This document shows, piece by piece, positions 1 to 11,165 of a DNA stretch of 64,000 nt. The stretch covers positions 352,001 through 416,000 of the forward strand of contig JAMWET010003518.1 in the NCBI GenBank assembly GCA_024036415.1. Direction: 5' to 3'. Positions within the stretch are counted from its first letter, which is position 1. Each line of letters begins with the position of its first letter. The stretch is from Prochilodus magdalenae. Lineage: Eukaryota; Chordata; Actinopteri; Characiformes; Prochilodontidae. The notes under the pieces were generated by a model. The model made no database searches. It worked only from the letters and a program-made list of their open reading frames with translations, and was not told where the DNA came from. The position numbers were made by a program, and so were the translations under genes.

Positions 1-748
1 GACAGACCAGGGGAGAGATAGACTGGGGAGAGACAGACCAGGGAGAAAAGACTGGGGAGAGACAGACCAGGGGAGAGACAGACCGGGGAGAGACAAACCA
101 GGAGAGAGACAAACCAGGGGAGAGACAGACCAGGGGAGAGATAGACTGGGGAGATACAGACCGGGGAGAGACAAACCAGGAGAGAGACAGACTGGGGGAG
201 AGACAAACTAGGGGAGAGATAGACTGGGGAGAGACAAACCAGGGGAGAGATAGACTGGAGAGAGACAGACCGGGGGGAGAGACAAACCAGGGGAGAGATA
301 GACTGGAGAGAGACAGACCGGGGGGAGAGACAAACCAGGGGAGAGATAGACTGGGGAGAGACAAACCAGGGGAGAGATAGACTGGGTAGAGACAAACCAG
401 GGGAGAGATAGACTGGGGAGAGACAGACCAGGGGAGAGATAGACTGGGGAGAGACAAACCAGGGGAGAGATAGACTGGGGAGAGACAGACCAGGGGAGAG
501 ATAGACTGGGGAGAGACAGACCAGGGGAGAGACAAACCAGGGGAGAGATAGACTGGGGAGAGACAGACCAGGGGAGAGATAGACTGGGGAGAGACAGACC
601 AGGGGAGTGATAGACTGGGGAGAGACAGACCAGGGGAGAGACAGACCAGGGGAAAGACAGACCAGGGGAGAGACAGACCAGGGGAGAGACAGACCAGGGG
701 AAAGACAGACCAGGGGAAAGACAGACCAGGGGAGAGACAGACCGGGGA
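1..748. repeat. Minisatellite, about 16-bp unit, running off the left edge
   Basis: A tandem array of a purine-rich unit close to gacagaccaggggaga. Units vary between cag/tag, cca/cgg and a/g and are 15 or 16 bp long. About 46 copies are visible and the array continues beyond the left edge. The last clear unit ends near 748, directly before a Tc1-like relic. A long open frame on the minus strand (807 to 208) is only the translation of this array (Ser/Pro/Leu-rich, repeated every 16 codons) and is not a gene. Confidence 0.95.
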
Positions 749-754
749 TAAAGC

Positions 755-1012
755 TGTAACCGGAGGGGTGTGGGTGAAGGTGGAGTGACACCAGGCCTTC
801 TAGACATGTGACAACAAACTGTTCATCTTGGTGCGGACCACTGCGCCACCATACACTAGGACAAAACCGGGACTCGTTTGGCCCACTTCCATTCTGAGTC
901 ACTCCATGACAGTCTGGCACCATTGCACTCATTGGCGTGTTGTTGTGGTGTTAAGGACAGTCGTCATAAGTCCTGTAGCATGTAGTCGTGCGTCGTGCAG
1001 CCATCTACCAAC
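755..1012 (-). mobile_element. Tc1-like transposase relic, copy 1 (catalytic-core fragment)
   Basis: On the minus strand this segment aligns by eye with the relics at 10.9 kb (+), 49.5 kb (+) and 4.5-5.0 kb (-). Shared landmarks are the block reading as cctggtgtcactccacc on the coding strand, the block around the Trp-x-x-Val/Ile segment before the first catalytic Asp, and the gcacgatgc block. The frame is broken. The 3' part of the transposase is missing because the minisatellite starts exactly where it should continue. It is a dead fragment. The right limit is approximate. Confidence 0.7.
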
Positions 1013-1387
1013 TATTCATTTGTCGATGATTGTCTACACCATATGTTTCATAAATGTTATGTTTTATATATTTTTATGTTTCCAGTGTTTTAAACTCAGA
1101 AATAAATCGGCTGAAGTGTTTTCACTGTAGAAGCTGCTTTTGCTTAGAAAATCAGGGTTGCCCAAAACTTTGCACACAGCTGTATAAAGTTGTGCGATGA
1201 CAGAAAGGACGGGACAGACCTAGGGCCACACTTTTTGCTTGCCTAAAATCTGTTGTAAGTCTCGATTTGAAATCAGTACTGGAGAAAACACACCAAACAG
1301 TATTAGTGTTGAGTGAGGGCTGGGCCGGCTTATTAGAAGCAGAGGTTGGAATTATTAATATATTTTATAAAGCATAATGTATTCTTT
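1013..1387. other. Unassigned flank between Tc1 relic and LTR
   Basis: AT-rich sequence with no recognised gene. A stretch near 1148-1190 (ttgcccaaaactttgcacac) resembles terminal sequence of a Tc1-type element and may be the decayed end of the relic to its left, but no matching inverted partner is visible. Confidence 0.4.
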
Positions 1388-1767
1388 TGTCACATCCTGT
1401 CTTGTCTTTCCCCTGCTTGTCTGTTTTCTCTGGTTTTCTGGTTCTTGTCACTTCCATGTGTCTTTTTGTTGTCCTGTTCCATGTGCTTTTGTTTGTTTTG
1501 GTTTTTTGCTCCTCCTGTCTCCGCCCTCTTGTCAGGCCCCTCACCTGTCCTTAGTTTGTAGCTCCGCCCCTTTCCCAGGTGTTCCTTGTTAGTTCTTGTT
1601 CATTAATACTCCCTGCTTTTCCCTTTGTTCTTGCTTGGTGTTTTGTCTCCATGTCTGTTTTTGTAACCCTGTTCCCAGTGGGCTAATTTATTTGGTTTTG
1701 TTTTAATTTCTTCCACATTAAAGACATGCACTGACATCCTGCCTCCTCGTCTTGACCACACGTGACA
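1388..1767 (+). mobile_element. Solo LTR of an LTR retrotransposon (probably Gypsy-like)
   Basis: The 380-bp unit starts TGTCAC and ends GTGACA, the inverted TG...CA termini of an LTR. It is flanked by a perfect 5-bp direct repeat, tcttt at 1383-1387 and again at 1768-1772, as expected for an integrase target-site duplication. An ATTAAA-type polyadenylation signal lies near 1718 on the plus strand, about 45 bp before the end, which sets the orientation. The body is pyrimidine-rich and C/T-biased like many fish LTRs. No internal coding region or second LTR adjoins it, so it is a solo LTR left by LTR-LTR recombination. Assignment to Gypsy rather than another superfamily is an inference. Confidence 0.8.
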
Positions 1768-2540
1768 TCTTTCAGGGTTCCAAACGTTTACCACATCTCT
1801 TGGAGTCCCAACAGTACATTGCTTATGTGTTATTCCAAGAACCGTGAGGTGCATAATTTCGGCCAGACAGGTTAATTTTAGGGTATATGTTAAAAGGTGC
1901 ATGTTCTTCTAGCTCTGGTAGACAGTGGAAGATACTGTACTCAGATGCACAGGGCTTTGAAAGCGCACTCGCTCACATGTGGAACTCTTCATCATAAAAT
2001 CTGAACTTTATTTGGATTAATGAAAAGCTGACATCCACAGCTGTGGTCAGGCAAGTGTTTCTTGGTGGGGGCAGCAGGGAACGGACGGATTGAGGCGGGG
2101 CATGTGTTATAGGCCCCTTGCTCACATGTCCCAGCTATAGAATGACATTAACGTGGGCGGTTCTCCCTCCGCCCGCTTCAATCGCAGGAGGTGTTTTCAC
2201 TGGCCTGCTCCAGCCTGTGCTGCATACACCATGCCCTCCATGAGACTGAGTTTAGCTAATGTAACCAATAATTTAGGCCTCAGCTCTGCATGAGGTTTAG
2301 ACTGGTGGGGTCTAAAACACAGCCACCACATAGCAACAGTGTCAGCATTACAGCAAAATATTTACACACCAAATCCATAATATTAGGAGTAATACAAGCT
2401 TCACAGAAATATCACGGGTGGTGCATTATGACTGGAACGATATGAGGAACCCACATTTCCACAGGTCAACAACGTTGTAAAAACGGGAAACCGCTTACCG
2501 TCGTCTCTACATGTTTCAGTGGGATGTCATTGCTGGGAGC

Positions 2541-2575
<35 letters not shown>

Positions 2576-4434
2576 AGGTGATTAAGGGATTGAAGGAAGC
2601 AACAGGCATAGGGTGGCTGAAAAAAGCCTGTAGGTGGTTCCCTGTCCCAGCACCTTATCCTAGCAGTGCTCCAGCTCATTACCCTTCAGAAGAAACTAGA
2701 CAACTCATCCTAATAACACAGCAGAGCCCTCTCAGTGGCCAGCAGGAAACTGTCCCACACAGCAGCAGCGAATTAGCCATCAGTTCTATCAGAGCATCAG
2801 CAAAACGAAGTCATGGCTGATAATAACAAAAACATGCTGTAATTTAATTGATTTATTTATTTGTTTTTAGATTAATCTGTTGTCACTCATAACTCATAGA
2901 AACGAGAAAATTAATTCTGCCAAAATGTCGAGATTTTAATTTTTTCAGCTTATATGACACCTGGGTAAAGGGAAATTTTATTAAGATTTGAACTGGATGA
3001 AAAGTTAACACTGTCCACTGAAAAAATTAAAAATAAACAAATAAATGACCATTTATGTACTTATCATATAAAATGTCAGACCAGTAAACACAGCATGTGA
3101 ACTAGAACAAATTCAGATTTTGAATTAATGTGAACTCACTATGTAACTAATAATGTAATCATGTCAGTACATTTTTATTACATTAAGTTTAAACAGTCAT
3201 TTCCACATAAAAGCCTGTTTAAACTTTATATTGGAATAGCAGACTAGGCAAGAAAATATGCCAAGGTAAGCTACATTTTTTCATAAGAATGATTTTTCAA
3301 AAATAAATGCGTTCTGAGACAAGTGGATACTTTAAAGGAGCCATTGTACGCATGTATTTAGCATTTTAAATTGTTCTCTGATGTTCTACACAGAGGGTAT
3401 CTGACTTTGGTTGGGGTGAAAATGCCCAGATGTGGTTTTACACGCCCATTTACACCCTATGATTTAGTCCTAGAATGCAATGAGCTGTTTTCCCTTTTTA
3501 TAGTGAGATCATAAATAATCTGATGAGCTCTGCTCTGATTGGCTGGTTTACAGTAAGACACTGTTGATCACACAAAAGCGAAACACTGAAATAGACACAG
3601 GCAGTTAAAGATACAGGAGATTAGGTAGGTTGGACTTGTTTAGTTAATTTTCTGTTCCACTTTAAATTGTACCACAGATTCATTTTGTAGCCTGTACAAG
3701 CTGTACAACGCTGTACAGGTAGAAAGCCAATTTCAGCCTCAGGTAAAGAACGATAACCATGTTCATTACTGCATGGGTTCCTTGGAAAGGGTATAAAAGT
3801 GCCTGCATCATCTTTAAAGCCTGGAATGGTAGATTTTCCCACATTTTATGTTGCTCCAGTGCTGCCATATGTACATTTTGGGGGTGTAAATATTAATGAG
3901 TCAAGAGGGGAACACAACAGCCCAGGAGTTTGGAATTCACCCGTCTCAATAAACTCTTTTGCAAATGTGGGATTTGCATTTGAAGGAGGAGACAACAGTT
4001 TTGTATGTCATTTCCATGTACCAGACTCTCCATCATCGACTATGCCAATGTAAATACAGCTTTCCATTCTATAGCACATTTAATAATGATCATTTCCACA
4101 TAGGGATGTTTTACAGGGTGAACAATGATAAAGAACCGATGGTTTGCGTTACATTAGACGCTATAAGTGTGCTTTGTAAAAAGAGATATGAAGCTCGACA
4201 GATAGAGCTAGCTAATTAGCGTGTTTAATTACATTTATTGAACATTAGTTTAGTGCTAGCTGTTTTTCCTCAGAAGTCCATGTGAATGAGTGAGAGGAGA
4301 GACAGACAGCAAGTAAAAAACAAACTACAGTACTGATTGAGACTTAGTGGCTGTGAAATCTTGGGAAAGTAACACCATATAGTGGTGGAAAAGCTGGATA
4401 TAACAGAGAACTACACTCATAGTCAAAAGAAAAA
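1768..4434. other. Stretch without recognised gene
   Basis: Ordinary AT-rich non-coding sequence with only short unsupported frames. It contains a (GA)n tract at 2543-2573. A block around 3340-3570 has the feel of a dispersed repeat (attggctggtttacagtaag), but I see no second copy in the window. Confidence 0.5.
2543..2573. repeat. (GA)n microsatellite
   Basis: An uninterrupted GA dinucleotide run of about 15 repeats in anonymous sequence. Confidence 0.95.
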
Positions 4435-5062
4435 AGTTTTGGATTGCAATGCTATTGGTAAGGTAGATAAAGGTTACCATGGAGAATAAATGATGATAAA
4501 TGTAGACTGATATGGGCAATATTTACTGAGCTACACATACAGAAGTAGTGTCTCTTAGTATGACGTTGGGCCGCCTTGTTTGCAAATGCAACATGCCAGA
4601 CACCTCAGCGTTCGTTGTGAAGTTGTAGAAGGGTGTTCTGTGATAATCCATCCCATGCAGCTTGACAATTCTCAAGCAGTTCCTGCAGAATTTGTGGTGG
4701 GAGTGGAGATGGAGTAACTGCAGGCCTTCAGCAAAGTGTGACACAAACAATCACCATGGCGCTAGCCACTGTGATTTCACTGCACACTGATTCATTGGTC
4801 GTCTCCACCAAGACAAAAGATGGATCTGTCACCGAAGATGACCGATCACCATGGCAGTCTTTGGGGATGCTGATGTGGTGTTAGAGGAAGACATTGTAAC
4901 GGTCTGCGTGCATGTAATCCTGCATCGTGCAGCTGTCTGCTAATGGTGCTAGCATCAACAGGAGAAGACACATCATAGAGTCGCATGCACAGCCACATCT
5001 AAAACATCATTTGCATGTCTCACAATGTCAAACCTGCCCACCAAGATTCATTCCTGTGGACT
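4435..5062 (-). mobile_element. Tc1-like transposase relic, copy 2 (core plus C-terminus)
   Basis: Read on the minus strand, this is co-linear with the 49.4-50.1 kb copy over about 600 bp. Matching landmarks are aggtttgacattgtga near the 5' end, the catalytic-core block, the block ctgcatgggatggattatc, and a C-terminal block ending agagacactacttctgtatg. One frame still reads like a Tc1 C-terminus (...AAWDGLSQ..., then ...LLQLHNE...). Several frameshifts and stops make it non-functional. No clear TIR is retained. The minus-strand open frame at 4750-4523 is a shadow of the relic. Confidence 0.75.
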
Positions 5063-7650
5063 GATTCCTTCTGGGTGCAGCATTTTGGACAACTAATTTT
5101 TTTTCTCTTATTTGTAACTTGATTTGATGATTGTTTGATGATTATTTGATGATTATTTACATAGTCTAACACCCTTAACTATTTAGTAACGCTTACACGT
5201 CCTTTTGGGTATCATTCATAGTTGTACCCTTATACAGAAGTGTTCCTTTGACTTGTTATTGGTCTTTGGTTAAGGACTTCCTTCAGATTTAAGCCGCTGA
5301 AAAGGTTTAATGTCAGGCCCATATCACTGGAACTGTCTAAAAGCCTGATTTCTTTTCACTTCATTTCACTACCGCGGCCAAAGATAACACTGAGGTAGAG
5401 TACTGTTATGCTTGACCGGAGATCTACTGATGAATGAACCTAACCAAGATTACACTGTTCAGACATAACTTTCCAGACTCTCAAAGTCTTTCAGAAAAAA
5501 AAACATGCAAAGTGTGTGGAGGGTCAGACTGGGAGAGTCTGGAAAACTGTTGAGTAATAATACAAGGCCAAAGTGATCATAACGTGCAGCGTGTTTGTGT
5601 GTTCCCGAGCTCGTGGGCCTGATGCGCTTTTATAAAATCTCTGTCGGAGCACTGTGGAGAAAAGCAGACAGACATGGGCAGGGCTCAGCGCGTAAACAGG
5701 CTAGGCTAAATATTTAGAGAAGGCAACATAGCTTCAGCATTAGTCCAAAAGCAAGAGAGTCTGCCCAGTACCTCAACAGCACCATATACAGAAGTGCAAC
5801 CTAGAGCTTGAGAGAAAAGAGACATCCCAGAGCAAAGTGTTTATTTACGGGGAGACAGGGCCCTTGGAATCCATGATGTCATGAGCCAGCATGACTCTGG
5901 CTCGTCTCTGGCTACGTTTGCGTTAGCATGATGCCCACACAAGACAACCACGTAAGTTCAAGAGAACAATAACAACCAGGCGAAGGCTTAGCTGGGCCAA
6001 GACAAGTTGAGCAAATAATGCTTGTGACACACACTCATACTTTCATATTGGGTAACTCTCTGTAAACTACTGTTGAACTTTAAGGGATGGAGGTGGGAGG
6101 AGGGCGAAGTGGGAAAGATATCAAAGGGATGAACAACGTCCAGGAAATTATTAATGGGTGAACCTATCGTGACTCGAATTTGAAGAAAATTCACAACAGC
6201 TTTTGTTCAAGCAAAACCTCAGCTTTCTGGGGGCCAAGTGGGGGCCAAGTGGTCGCTGATGTAATGTGAATCATCAAATCTCCCTTTTCCACAAGAGACC
6301 CCGCATGTCTGTCTCAACTCCTGAGAAAACTGCCTTCTCTCTCTCTCTTTGTCTCTCTCTTTCAAAACACAGTGACTGTGTTTCTACGGGCATGAAAAGC
6401 AAAGAGGAAATTATAGCCCAGCCGTAGTAGGCTAACCCCCCCCACCCAAAAAAAATGGCCTCCCAGAGTCCAGGCAAAAACCACAAACCAGACAGCATCC
6501 GCCCCAGCGTCAGCTACCGCAAACGCTTGGCAGGGCTGCCCCCCACCCCCCCTTGAGATACATATTTTGACCACTGAGCTTCTCGTTATGGCAATTTGGT
6601 ATAACCACCAAAGCCCTTATGATCATTAAGATAGCCGCTGGCCATTAAGATTACTGAGCCGCAGCACATGGACTCGTCCCATTAATGGACACGGGAATCG
6701 CTGAAAGTGAACACTACAATTCACTGGATCTACATCTTGGTTTGTTATCTCCTCTGACTCTTTATCCTCAGCCAGGCTATTTGCTGCAATGGGGACTCTG
6801 CCACTTCTGAGGTTTAGGCTTAAGCGAACTTTCTTGGAATCCTGAAGCGAGGCGCCCATGAAGCAGCGATGCCGGAGTGTGGAATTGTGGATAACTCAGA
6901 CTTCATTGCTTCCTTCTTTTGAAATAAGAAAAAAACAAAGCTGCTCAGGCTGGCAGCCAGGCAGCGCCTAAAGAATGGGTTGGCTAGAACGAGGTGTGAG
7001 GTCATGCACTTGATGTTGATGCCGCTGGGAGTTATTCTCCACCCTTTTCTCACACAATTCTCCACAGCTAAAATCAGTCCACCCTGCCAACTTCCCTTAA
7101 ACTCCATCGTTCCTCCACCTCCCCACACGTTTTGTTCTCATCTCCTCCACGCAAACTGCTCTACCCCTTTTTTCCTCTCTTTAATTTCTCTCTCCATTTC
7201 TTCAAACCCACTAAGGTTTTTTCAGCATCTCTTCATTCACTGTTCCATAAACAACAAAATAGGACCCCTCATGAAGAAGACCACGGACCTGGATTACCAT
7301 TTCAAAACATTACCTCTTCCAACAGTCCTGGCACAAACACTGCTACTTCTTCTGAAACCCCTGCTCAAAACTGATATAAGCAGTTCTAGTTTACAGTCAG
7401 AAATGCCGACTGGTCTACATGCGTCTTGACTATTCTCATTAAACACATATGGTCTACTGTCCAGTCTCCTGTCCCTCTGCTGCAATCTTTCTAATTCCGA
7501 TGTTGCATGACGAATGTCAGACTGATCATCGTAATTCACTGAATGCTGCATTTTCACCTTTACGACAGCTCCTGAAATTCAGCAGAACCAAAAGCCGAGG
7601 CAATAAGAGCTATGCTGGGAGGAGCAAGTGGTGCCTTGACATCTTGCAGT
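5063..7650. other. Stretch without recognised gene
   Basis: No repeat family or conserved frame recognised. It contains homopolymer-like runs (C8 then A8 near 6437-6455), a CT-rich tract near 6333-6362, and overlapping open frames on both strands at 6980-7430 and 7557-7294 that look compositional rather than coding. Confidence 0.5.
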
Positions 7651-7678
7651 AAAAAACAAACAAACAAACAAACAAACT
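7651..7678. repeat. (CAAA)n microsatellite
   Basis: Short CAAA tetranucleotide run of about six repeats just left of the TTAA-flanked MITE. Confidence 0.9.
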
Positions 7679-7706
7679 AACAAGCAAAACGGCTGCGAGA
7701 CCTTAA

Positions 7707-7927
7707 CCTCCTGAGGCCCCGACTTGCTTGGTGTGCAATTTTAGTTTCTCCTAGCTATTTGTGACTAGTAGGACCTAGCAAGTATAAAAACTAAACGCCA
7801 TCTTTGTACAGGAAGTTGTTTTGGCAAAAAACAATGAGGCCAAGGGCTCACCATTTCAAAAAGTTTCATGGTGCAGAGAAGCAGATATGTAATGTCCTCA
7901 TATGAGGACGCTGGGGGGCTCAGGAGG
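7707..7927. mobile_element. piggyBac-like MITE with TTAA target duplication
   Basis: A 221-bp unit flanked on both sides by TTAA (7703-7706 and 7928-7931), the target duplication typical of piggyBac-type elements. Its ends form an inverted repeat: cctcctgaggcccc at the left pairs with the reverse complement of ggggggctcaggagg at the right, with one or two mismatches. A short palindrome, cctcatatgagg, lies near the right end. No coding capacity exists, so it is non-autonomous. The superfamily is inferred from the TTAA target; a Kolobok-type element would give the same target. Confidence 0.75.
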
Positions 7928-7931
7928 TTAA

Positions 7932-10854
7932 CTGACTTCTCAGCTTGAGAAAGTGGATGACCAGCCCTCTGGTGTGGGTTTCTTAGTGTCTGAGCATCTT
8001 ACGCCTTTTATCTCTGGGAGTCTAAGAGCACAAATTATGCCCACTTCAGCATGATTTACAAGAAGGAAAAGAAAGAGGGGTAAAAAGAAAAGGTATAGGG
8101 AGTTTCCTAAACGGAAGGCACAGAAATAGCAAACAGAGGCTCCTTTTAAAATGACCCATGGCTAAAAATAAGAGTGCTCATTTGAAAACCAGAGGAGAGT
8201 GTTCATAGCTCATTCAGCTTGAAAGACCGTTTTCGGTGGAACAGAGAGTAGTCATGTGTCTTCTAAGGCCTCTACAGCAGGCTGACTGTTTCTGACTTGA
8301 GTCACCAGTGGTGTGAAATTCCGAGCAAGGCCAAATGTAATGTGTTTGTCATTACTACCACAATATCACACTTATGTGGTCATACTGTGGTAACTTCTGA
8401 TACGCCCAATACTAAGTGTTATTTTATAGTTTAATGTCTTCATTTTTATTCTAATGTAAATTATTAAGCTCAAAATAAGGAAGCCTTTTGGCTGTACTGT
8501 AGCAATGACCGGTTCTTTAGAATATACAAACTCTTGACTTTACATGCCAATTCAATATTCCCTGTCCGCACAATAACACTGAGAATGTCTAAATGTCTTC
8601 ACTCATTCAGAACTTTTCCAAAAGATTTGTTTTTAAGTGACCTCGGTTTGTGTACAAAAGGCATAGAAAAAGCTACGTGTAAAAATACACTTGTGTATGT
8701 GGGAACATGGTTTTAGGCTCTTGGCCTAAGTGACTGTGAAATAGGGTGTTAGAAACATACTGACCATTAAACTTATAAAAAGCACAAACAACATCTGCAT
8801 AAGCTGCAGAGCTTTCATATATACGCTTTCAATAAATTCCGCTACATGATTCTTAGAAGGTATCACATTGTGAATGTGGTCATAATGTCCAACCAAACTG
8901 ACATCACTGGTCTGGCCAGCTCAGTTTTGGGATAAGAGTGAAACTCTTTTTGGGTGTGTGCTGGCTGTCTGTTGGCCTCCACATCCTCCCCTCCCAATGT
9001 GGCCTCAAGCCTCTTCTCAGAAAGCACTAAATATACAGTCTTTGTTTGCTTCACCCTCTCGCTGCCATTCATTCATTTGAATTACAGTGCAGTAGTTCTT
9101 ATGAGTTTTATTACCATGTTGTATGTTAGTTCTTGTCTTTTCTTTGATGTTTTACCATCATAACTCATAATAAATGGGTTATGAGTGATACAATTCATTT
9201 AACACCGAATTATGATAATTGCTACATATATTAATATGTAATTTAAACTGTAAAGTCACAGTTTCATGTTTAAACTATTAACATATACATGAACACAGGA
9301 CCTGTAGACTATTCATCATGAAGAACATTGAGGTTACTGGGTAAAGTATGAAACAGGTAGGCACTTTAAAGGCTTTCCCATGCACTCCAGTTAGGATTTA
9401 TGTCGCTAAGGAAACTGAATGTAGCATTCCACTAATGTGCCCATGTGCCTTACTGTACATGTCTGACTAATGACTGGAAAAATTGGCTGTTCCCCTTGCA
9501 GAGTGAGCAGACGTTTACTCACACCAGACCTCGACTGAATTAAAGACATGTTTGGGAGCAGATCAGATATGCGCAGGACTCCAGTAGACAAAGAGGAGGT
9601 GAAAAGCAGACGGAGGTGAGTCAAATCCCAATTTACTGTACACACTTCATATAGTCTGCTGCCTCCTACTGGTGAGAAATCACACTGTCTGCCCTTTCCG
9701 TGCACCAGAATAGCTTATCAGAACAGGGCGTACCATCACCCAAAAAAAGTCCTGTAATCTTTCAGAAGACAAGATTATCTGACACAAATAAAACGTGTAC
9801 AGGAGCGGTCTGAGAAGGCACACAGCTGCTTGGCTTGGCGAGAGAGAAAGAGAGAGAGAATTTCCTGTAAAAGTGTCCCACACCGAACACCTAAAAAGGG
9901 CATGTTATTCAGCCCATCTGTTCAGCACCACAAAGCAGGGAGATTTCATGGGTCACGGTCCTGGACAGTGTTAAGAAATAGGACCATTTGATATATAATG
10001 CATTTGTAATATCTATGTCTACAGTAATGTGCAAAAGTCAGAGACCACTCTTCATTAATTTCATTCCCAGTCCAAGTGGCCAAATTAAGTTTTATTGCTT
10101 ACCATGTGATATTTCTAAAAAGATTAAATGAAGAGGAAGAAGGCAAAGTAAATGAAGAGGGGAAAAAAGTACTGGACTGTATTTTTAGCTGTAGCCCTGT
10201 TTTTATCTGCTTTCCCCACAAAGTCAAGGCATTTTAATCTTGAAAACACACACGCACACTCCCAACATACATCAGCAACAGGTGCTGGACTCTCGTGTTC
10301 TCACAGAGCTCTCCTGCATCTCCCTCATACAGTGCAGCAGAGGCAGAAAAGAGTAAATAGCCGGGGCTTTGGGTGTTGCTCTATGTTTATAGTGAGCTAA
10401 TGTTGGAATGTGAGAGCTCCCTTGAAAGCATCCTATCCTCCAGCTGCTGTGAGAACCAGAGGACAGAAGCATCCCAAAGTGCCCTTTGACCCTGTGCTGA
10501 TTCTCCCAAAGGAGACTAGAGCTGGACGTCACAGTGGACAGTGGACAATCCGATACTGCCTCTTCCTCCCTCTGCGTTACATAAGGAGAGATGCAGTGTG
10601 TGTGAGAGAGGGGCTCTCTCTACGGCCTCCGAGCTCTAAGCATAAACACGAACTGTGGTGGACCTGCATGGAGGCATGCTGGCCTGCTCACTGTCACCCA
10701 GCTGGAGGAATGCGTTTCGCTTGCTTCTGGCCTATTATGGCCAAAAGAGAAGGAGAGGAACAAATCTTTGGTCTTACTTCAACATGCTAATCTACATTTC
10801 TTCTGAATTTTAAAGGCACACTCTGGTCTGAAACTAAATCGAATATATATACTG
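7932..10854. other. Stretch without recognised gene
   Basis: No gene recognised. It contains a GA-rich tract at 9838-9859. At 10029-10048 there is a fragment with the Tc1-type terminal signature gtgcaaaagtcagagaccac. Overlapping open frames at 10152-10790 (both strands) show no recognisable domain. Confidence 0.45.
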
Positions 10855-11165
10855 TGGACATTCCGCAAGAGTGATGCCCTCCATGAGTTGTCCTGTTGAC
10901 CACTGGCAGACAGCTGCACGATGCAAGACTACATGCACACAGATTATTGCGACGACAACCCCTCCTCAAAGACTGCAATGGTGTCGGCCAGACTGTCATC
11001 AAGTGACTCCGAATGGCAGAGGGTCATCTTCAGTGACGAGTCCCGCGTTTGTCTTGGTGGAGACAACCAAAGAACCCATGCGTGGAGGTGGTCAGGGCCA
11101 AGAACGGGTTGGTTGTCTCACATCCAGAAAGCCTGGTGTGACTCCACCTCCTCCCCATAGCCCTG
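10855..11165 (+). mobile_element. Tc1-like transposase relic, copy 3 (core with first catalytic Asp)
   Basis: The plus strand encodes a typical Tc1 block: Trp-Gln-Arg-Val-Ile-Phe-Ser-Asp-Glu-Ser-Arg, then a Leu-Gly-Gly-Asp-Asn segment and an Ala-Trp-Arg segment. The Asp in FSDES is the first catalytic residue of the DDE/D triad. It aligns with the copies at 0.8, 4.5 and 49.5 kb and ends shortly after the shared cctggtgtgactccacc block. Both ends of the gene and both TIRs are missing. The frame shifts upstream of the core. Non-functional fragment. Confidence 0.8.

Noticed and set aside
1..748. Possible CRISPR-like array
   Set aside because: Units are contiguous with no unique spacers, and the window is clearly eukaryotic.
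208..807. 199-codon minus-strand frame rich in Ser/Pro/Leu
   Set aside because: It is the translation of the 16-bp minisatellite; the frame is open because the unit lacks stops, not because of coding.
6980..7557. Overlapping frames of up to 149 codons
   Set aside because: Frames on both strands, low-complexity pyrimidine bias, no domain and no splice context.
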